Assembly: GCA_947247005.1 (NCBI GenBank)
Contig: OX365956.1
Location: 11,862,089-11,926,088, forward strand
Direction of reading: 5' to 3'
Length of the DNA stretch: 64,000 bases
Source of the DNA: Spisula solida
Lineage: Eukaryota; Mollusca; Bivalvia; Venerida; Mactridae
Each line of letters begins with the position of its first letter. Positions within the stretch are counted from its first letter, which is position 1. Made by a program: the position numbers and the translations under genes. The notes below the pieces were generated by a model, which was given only the letters and a program-made list of their open reading frames with translations, made no database searches and was not told where the DNA came from. Below are positions 57,007 to 64,000 of the stretch, in pieces.

Positions 57007-57525
57007 TTTTATTATATACCTTCAAAAGTAAAAAAAAGGGCTTTTACGCGCGATAATGCGTTTGATGTGTATACATTGACGTCATGAACGTCGGGCTATT
57101 TTCAGCAAATAACGCGACGCCCATTCATAAAATGGCAATTGTTTACGTCGTGACGTCATTGACGTTGGCATATGTTCGGCATATAACACGTCAGACATGC
57201 ATGATGCGGATTCGGAAAACCAGACATGTATGATACGGAAAATGCAATCTGCCGCGTTGTATTCCACTGCGCGATTTGGCCTGTTTTCGTGACAATACAT
57301 TGCTAGGTATATAATAAACCTCAATTTAATAGCCAGAGTGCAATAACTGTCCGATGATGTTAACTTGTGATAAACAGAATGTTTTAATAAGCCCAGGTGA
57401 TATAGAAACAGCCCTCGTAGTTATGTTTACCATCTTCTTACCGCTTAATAACATTATTTTTCTGAAGAACAGTGGTGTACTGAAAATAAAGCAATATTAA
57501 GCAAAATAATGTTATATTCTTATAT

Positions 57526-57529
<4 letters not shown>

Positions 57530-57561
<32 letters not shown>
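57530..57561 (+). repeat. GATA/GA microsatellite
   Basis: TAGATAGATAGAGAGAGA run continuing in GA; copy A has only TAGATGGAGAG at this site. Confidence 0.9.
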
Positions 57562-58408
57562 CACACGCTAAGTTACATAGTACCCTCAATCTAAAACATG
57601 TGTAACTGTATAACTTATGCGTAACCTAGCCAACCAAAGTTGATATATTACTGATAGACGTCGTCACTGTGATTACGCAAACGTTGACGTTGACGGCGTT
57701 TTTCGACGCAACGTTTTTAGACACCAATTTTGTGCGTAACGTCAGTATAAATTACTGTTATCGTTAGGGTGAGCTTAGGAGAGCGCTTTAATGATGTTTA
57801 GAGTATGCGTAGATCTACATGACTGTATATCAATTGTGTTGTATTCGTAAATGTATTCAATGTATTTCAAGGAATAGTATGTACAAAATGTAGTTGTGGC
57901 AAATATTGTAACATATACATGTACATGTACTATACAATGGATATTCTTATCAATGATGCAAGAACCTTTGTCTTCTAGTGATTTGTTTACTTCAATTACC
58001 TAATAATAGGCTTCGGGTGTAGTTTAAACCACGAGAGGGGCCTTCTCTGTCCGACTGTCTATATCTTTTTTGTTAAAATATCTCAATACAGTTCCACCCT
58101 GTATACATTCCAAAATGTGTATATGTATTTACCTTACCTGTATCGAGTGAAATGACGGAGTAAAAACTTATTCTCCGTCAGGTGGTTTGATTGAAAATTA
58201 GCGACAGTTTGGTCAACTCGAGATTTTTTTTCTTCAATCATACTATGGAAACGTAACGTATCCTTAAGTGTGCACATTTGACGGCGATCTATTGGCTAGA
58301 GCGATATACGTATATTATCAAAACAAATATTTTCATCACAAAACAAAACGTCAGAGGATATGACCACATTGGTGCTTAAAAATCCGAAATTGACACACAT
58401 TTCTAATT

Positions 58409-59082
58409 GCGTCCGATGTAGGGGACTATTTCCGCTGTACGGTGTCTACCAGTGCTCCGCTGTAGGGGACTATTTCCGCTGTACGGTGTCTACCAGTGGT
58501 CCGATGTAGGGGACTATTTCCGCTGTACGGTGTCTACCAGTGGTCCGGTGTAGGGGACTATTTCCGCTGTACGGTGTCTACCAGTGGTCCGGTGTAGGGG
58601 ACTATTTCCGCTGTACGGTGTCTACCAGTGGTCCGGTGTAGGGGACTATTTCCGCTGTACGGTGTCTACCAGTGATTCGGTGTAGGGGACTATTTCCGCT
58701 GTACGGTGTCTACCAGTGGTCCGGTGTAGGGGACTATTTTCGCTGTACGGTGTCTTCCAGTGGTCCGATGTAGGGGACTATTTCCGCTGTACGGTGTCTA
58801 CCAGTGGTCCGGTGTAGGGGACTATTTCCGCTGTACGGTGTCTACCAGTGGTCCGGTGTAGGGGACTATTTCCGCTGTACGGTGTCTACCAGTGGTCCGA
58901 TGTAGGGGACTATTTCCGCTGTACGGTGTCTACCAGTGGTCCGGTGTAGGGGACTATTTCCGCTGTACGGCGTCTACCAGTGATCCGGTGTAGGGGACTA
59001 TTTCCGCTGTACGGCGTCTACCAGTGGTCCGATGTATGGGGCTATTTTCACTGTACGGTGTCTACCAGTGGTCCGGTGTAAA
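58409..59082 (+). repeat. 44-bp minisatellite, copy B (about 15 units)
   Basis: Same unit as 6434-6705, expanded from about six to about fifteen copies. Variants such as CCGATGTA and CCGGTGTA alternate in a pattern that suggests block amplification. Confidence 0.96.
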
Positions 59083-59452
59083 TTAGTGCAAAGCGATAGA
59101 TCTTTATATTGCCAGTCTTCGTTTTGTGTGCTTCTGTTTATAAAGCCTCTATTTATCAATGAAAACGATGCGTAGGAACGGTTTCTTCTCCATTTTGAAA
59201 TGGCATGTGATTTTTTGATCACGTGATATATACTGGTCGCAGGGTTGAAGGCAATTGAATGGGCGTGACGCTTTGAGGAGGTTGGTTATAAGTATCTATG
59301 CATGTTGGCATGTGTATTGTATGATTTTTGACTGTATATTTTCACCATCTATTATGATCTTATCATGTAAATACGTGTATGTTGTCGTCATAGGCATACG
59401 ACCTTTTGGATTATAAAACATGAATTCCACCATACAGGTCCATCATACACTA

Positions 59453-60752
59453 CGAGAGGTGCCCCACTTATATTTGAACACCGTTGAATATCCGATATTT
59501 TTCATGTTAATCCAATATAAATGAAATTTCTCTTTTGAACCGCGTAAAATAATGTGTCAGGTAGCATGTGCACTCACTGTTTGGTTTGTTTGCAATATGA
59601 TTCGAGCCGAAATCAGCAATTTTGTAGAGGATGTGGCGTTTGGCTTTTTGAAGGCCGAATGCTCCAAAAGAAGCATCAAGAATGTGTAAATAGATTATGG
59701 ATATACCGTTTCTGTGAAGATTTTCAGTAATTTTCGTCCCTAGAAGGGTGCTTTACGTTCTGTTGCTCTAATATGTGCGATGCAACAAAATATTAAAAAA
59801 TGCCAAAAAGTGACGATTCCTTCAAAAGTCGTACCCATTGGTTATATGATAACTAGGATCAATCCAATAACCAAAATGGGGATTGTAATGAAGATAGGAG
59901 TATCCTTCGAAACTATTAACCAAGTAATTTCAAAATGGCGAATGCTTTAAGCTATGAAAACGGTCAGTGTTCACTTGCGATTTTACCAAAAAAATCCAAG
60001 GGAGACAATCGTCTTTAACCCCCGTACATGCTACAACGGAACGGTAATTTCGATAACTTTGTCCCCTCGGTTGGGATAATGCTTTGTCGTTGAGATATTT
60101 AGGGTAAAAGAACAGATTGCTATTGGAGAAATGTCTACGAGAATATTAAAAAGTTAACATTCGTTAAGCAACGTGAGTTCCCACCCGGTTATATGACTTG
60201 TACTGTTGTTTGTTAAAACTAATAAAATATAACTCATATTTATTCTACAAAGGGAAAAATAAGCGTATAGTATTATGCTCCTAACGTTTAAAATAGTTTT
60301 TGGACAAAATGTTTGCCACATCTCGTCCCTGACGACAATGCCTGGAACATGGTGTTTTGGTCAAGACTCAGCTTCATACCCCACCACAATCACGCTATTC
60401 GATACATTAAGAACACGAATTCCAAGTACATTACACCAGAATAATGAATGCCGAACTCTTACAATCCTGAATTCATAAAATTTGGAATCTTAACGATAAC
60501 GCAGCATTGATTACACTCGATCAATGTTTACACCATCAGTTGGGTTTTTCTGTCATAAAAAAGCTCAATTGGATGCCCCTACAAAATTGTTCATTTGGGG
60601 TCTAACTAAACTGCAAAAATACAAAACAGTGAGTGCATATGTTAATCAACACATTAATATACTTGGCTGTATAAAGACATTTCGATTATAGCGAGTCAGC
60701 ATGAAAATATTAAATGTTCAACGGTGTTCAAAAATAAGTGGGGCACCTCTCG
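59453..60752 (+). mobile_element. Mariner/Tc1-like element, copy B
   Basis: Counterpart of 7088-8381 with the same TA-flanked ends and small indels. Confidence 0.8.
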
Positions 60753-61200
60753 TAGTATATACATATATTATATAAATAAGGAAAATCAATACATATGCTG
60801 ACTTGAATATACATTGTACATTAAATCAAATTGTGATAAAACATGAACAAATACAAACAACGATTCAAACTAGAAATATCACTGAATGTGTTGAATACCC
60901 ACACAAACAACTTGACACAGTCATGCGAGCGTTGATCAGAGGTTCAAATTATTGTGGTGTGTACAACTTAGTAGGTATAGTACTGATAAATCTTGCTCAT
61001 TTCATTTCAAGGCAATCATAAGCAAAACATATCCGACCATAATTGCACAACAATACTTGATATTGATGAGTTATGCAAAATTTCGCGGAAATCAGACCAA
61101 TGAGCACAGATAAATAGCACATACAACATTTTATGAGTAAACTAACAACGGACAATAACTCTCTTAAAACTGATCCGACAAAAGTGCGCTATCTGCCGAT

Positions 61201-61338
61201 GCCGAGCATAGCCTTTATTTACTAGTCAGTCAGTCTTATGTTGAAATATGGCAGGCATGTAAGTGCCTTCATCCCTTTTGGAACCCGGGTCGCCAGATTA
61301 GACGACAGGCGCGCTAACCACTGATCTACGGAAGAACT
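61201..61338 (-). mobile_element. tRNA-derived SINE, copy B
   Basis: Counterpart of 8829-8967. Just past its head, copy A has about ten extra bases (ACATAAACAC) that copy B lacks. Confidence 0.75.
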
Positions 61339-61683
61339 AGACTTGGGATTGATAAGTCATGCAAAGTTTCGTTGAAAACCGACACATGGTTACAGAGGAA
61401 TAGCACGAACAGAAGTTTCACGGACCACTGACCAACCTCTAACATGACTCCATTATAGCCCAAATTTACTTTGGTATCTGGAGGTATAGTAAAGAGAAGT
61501 AGGAATAAACATAGATAAAATAAAAGAAACACATAGAATTTACAAGTATCATACATGTTATAGTGGTTAAAATAATCAAGGCAAATAGTTACAGAGGCGA
61601 TGGATGCTACATTTTTGATGAACATAGGAATGTATTGTTGAAAATGGAAATTAGATACAAATTCGAATCACAGAATATATATA

Positions 61684-62724
61684 TGTGGGATGATCAAAAC
61701 GAAATGAGACAAATGCTATAATTTGTAAAATTTACGTGTTTTAACCATAAAAATATCACATTCGTTCAGTTGCATGTAATGCCGTTTGTACGTGTTAAAT
61801 ATAATTTTCTGCTATAAGTAGTAAATTATTAATAGAACGTTGAAAAAAGGTATCTTGCTATATCGCCGCACATCAAAACGTCGTCATTTTTCAACGTATA
61901 ATATGGAAATACATATGACTAATATTTTATTAAATATTCCTCCAACATTTGTCAAATTACCTGGACATGATGTCAAAACATTGAATAACCCTGGTCTAAA
62001 ACGGGTTTGATGTAAGTTCGTCTGTTATAAACATATGACGTAAAAATTGTAAGTACTGACTTGAAAACCACATCATATTTCGGCAAAATCACAGCTTGAA
62101 AATATGCCGTTTTATCAAAAAAAAATCTAAAAAAAACATTTAAAATGATGAACCGGACATCGGGAGAGAAGTCTGCCAGAACTATACTTATATATCGTCA
62201 GTACAAAATGATTTGTTACGCATAATAAACTTTAGTATATCAAGCAGAGGCACTAAATGCATTAGATGAGCGATCAATTTTGAACGTCACTCGCCAATAC
62301 GGATGTCACACACGAAAGCCGCCTTTGGAATGAGAATACAATCAAAGAATTATTTAACATTCTTGATGTTTTATTACAACAGAAATGTGATTATATAAAT
62401 GAACAATCTTTCTTGCTAGATACTGAATAAATAGTAATTTTAATAAATATGTATAGAGACATGAGCGAATTATTGGAGCAATGTGACGTTCGAATAGTTA
62501 GCCGTTTACGTAGATGACGTCATTGACATCAATTGTGTGCGGCGAGTTGCTGTACCCAAGGTTGCGAAATCACCGATATCTCTACAAGCAATATATGAAT
62601 ATTAATGAATCTCAGCAGACGGAGACAGGATATATTTTGTAATAGGCATACAACTTTTAGTATTTATATCAGTATTCATTGTCATTTTACAGCGTTTGTC
62701 TCATTTCTTTTTGATCACCTCACG
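61684..62724. mobile_element. TIR element with TA target site, copy B
   Basis: Counterpart of 9331-10378, with a few short deletions inside. Confidence 0.75.
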
Positions 62725-63848
62725 TATGTATATAAATATCTCAAAGTTAAACAGATGGCTATTTTTACAGCTGAACGCCGATCAATGATTTAAATTATCT
62801 ACACTAAGATACTTTAAAAACGCAACAGTCATTAAACATCGATAATTACAAACAAAAAGATCACATTTCAAAGAGAAACACCTACTTTAATAAAACCACA
62901 TGATGATGACAAGTGTACTTTCCATTAGAATCGATGCAAGCAGTAATTCTCTGCCTCATTCATCGGCAGCACAATGTTCATCATGCGAAAAAATATTCCA
63001 CTCCCGAATTTAGGAAAAAGCCCAATTGCATTTATGGGACTGTAATATGAACTAGCTAGCTCATCCTAGTCTTCCTAAAAGTCGGCATCATGTTGAGGCA
63101 TTGTTATACATGGTTGACCTGGCCGAGGCCGAATAATTGTGGATAAGTTGCACGGTACTGACGTGCGACGTCGGTGAACCTACTTCCTGTTCTCAGCATA
63201 CAAATAACACATTAGTATTCATGTATGGACAACCACGGCATTGTAACCGACATTTATAAACAACTTTTATATATGCCGATCACTATGGTACTAATAAATC
63301 ATTAACCTAGGTTCATGAACCACGCACAAAAACCTAGATAGATCAAGCGTAACCAACTGTTGGCTTAGCACAATTCCGTCACTTATTTTATCAATTATAA
63401 CAGCATTACATGTTTAATAGGTATAGTCCGTGTAGGATAATGTGGCAGCCACGTGACACAATGTTTTCTGTTTTGGACTATGTCAATTGATTGAAATAGG
63501 TGTATCGTGGTCAAGGTTTTGGCATTATAAATTATTTTAACCAACTATCAAATAGAACATACTTCGTAGCCGAGAGCTTTAGTGCGTAGATTATACACCG
63601 TAAGGATATCGGTATTTTTGGCTGTGGGTTCGAAAACTTGTCAAGATATATGCATTTTTATTTCTTCTTTTTTTCATCTTAATATTTAAAATACATTCAA
63701 GTTATCAGATGTTTCGTCTCTGTTAAACGATGCTTTTAAGTTTAACGGCTGAAAAATGGTCACATTGTTGTGTTAAGGCAATTGAAGAACAATATTGGAC
63801 GCTAGATATAGCCATCGAAGATGTACTGGAGCGACGAAGCCCAACTAC

Positions 63849-63877
63849 AGGTCTGAGTGTGACAGTAACTCAGACCT
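63849..63877. repeat. Inverted repeat at the duplication edge, copy B
   Basis: Same 10-bp arms as at 11503-11531. Similarity to copy A ends at 63880, three bases later. Confidence 0.7.
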
Positions 63878-63880
63878 TAA

Positions 63881-64000
63881 GAGCAGTTCTCTGAGAAAAC
63901 CAAATTTTTAAAGAAGGGCTGCGGCACGCATAGTCACCGATTTTCCTGAAACTTTCAGGACTTGGTCGTATCCATGCACATACAAAGTATTGAGGTTCAT
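63881..64000. other. Unique sequence after copy B
   Basis: One hundred and twenty bases unrelated to the sequence after copy A; too short to classify. Confidence 0.6.

Larger units (their letters stand above)
52424..63880 (+). repeat. Segmental duplication, copy B
   Basis: Direct copy of 1-11534. The match ends at 63880, right after a short inverted repeat and TTAA; from 63881 the sequence has no relation to what follows copy A. Relative to copy A it has a shorter 61-bp array, a longer 44-bp array, a GA microsatellite expansion near 57535 and a private 234-bp insertion at 56110-56343. Homology probably extends left of 52424, because the hAT element whose right end opens copy A lies complete at 52055-52549. 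Confidence 0.95.

Overview
This is AT-rich eukaryotic nuclear DNA: spliced genes with GT-AG introns, tRNA-derived SINEs, Tc1/mariner, hAT and non-LTR elements, and long tandem repeats. The repeat families (including units with a GTCGGY hexamer run followed by tandem segments of about 170 bp) and the two immune-type genes fit a lophotrochozoan, most likely a bivalve mollusc. The species cannot be fixed from the sequence alone. Coding density is very low; almost all short open frames are noise or run through repeats.

Layout. Bases 1-11534 and 52424-63880 are two direct copies of one segment. They are near identical in aligned stretches, but differ in tandem-repeat copy number and by one 234-bp insertion. 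The left edge of the duplication lies outside the window; the right edge falls just after a 10-bp inverted repeat. Each copy carries a 61-bp satellite array, a 44-bp minisatellite, a tRNA-derived SINE and two mariner-like elements with TA target duplications. I see no convincing gene in either copy.

The single-copy interval between them holds two genes. On the minus strand (27552 to 12294) seven exons, all joined by phase-1 introns, give a secreted protein of about 510 residues: a short signal-like exon, a 30-nt linker exon, four Ig-like domains of one exon each, and a cysteine-rich C-terminus resembling a chitin-binding type 2 (CBM14) domain. This layout recalls the VCBP immune proteins of amphioxus and tunicates. 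A fifth Ig exon survives only as a 25-nt stub next to a SINE. On the plus strand (33401-35925) four exons encode a TNF-superfamily ligand with a transmembrane segment, a stalk and a C-terminal TNF homology domain; its N-terminus was not found. Both genes look immune-related, but nothing in the sequence shows that they are co-regulated.

From about 36 to 52 kb the window is a transposon graveyard. It includes a possible 7.1-kb foldback-like element with compound inverted arms (39661-46794), which encloses a broken CR1/Jockey-type reverse transcriptase interrupted by a 968-bp element with a perfect 8-bp target duplication, plus a Tc1/mariner-type element. Further right are a third 61-bp satellite array in inverted orientation, a mariner relic, a pogo-like element and a complete 495-bp hAT-type element at the edge of the second segmental copy.
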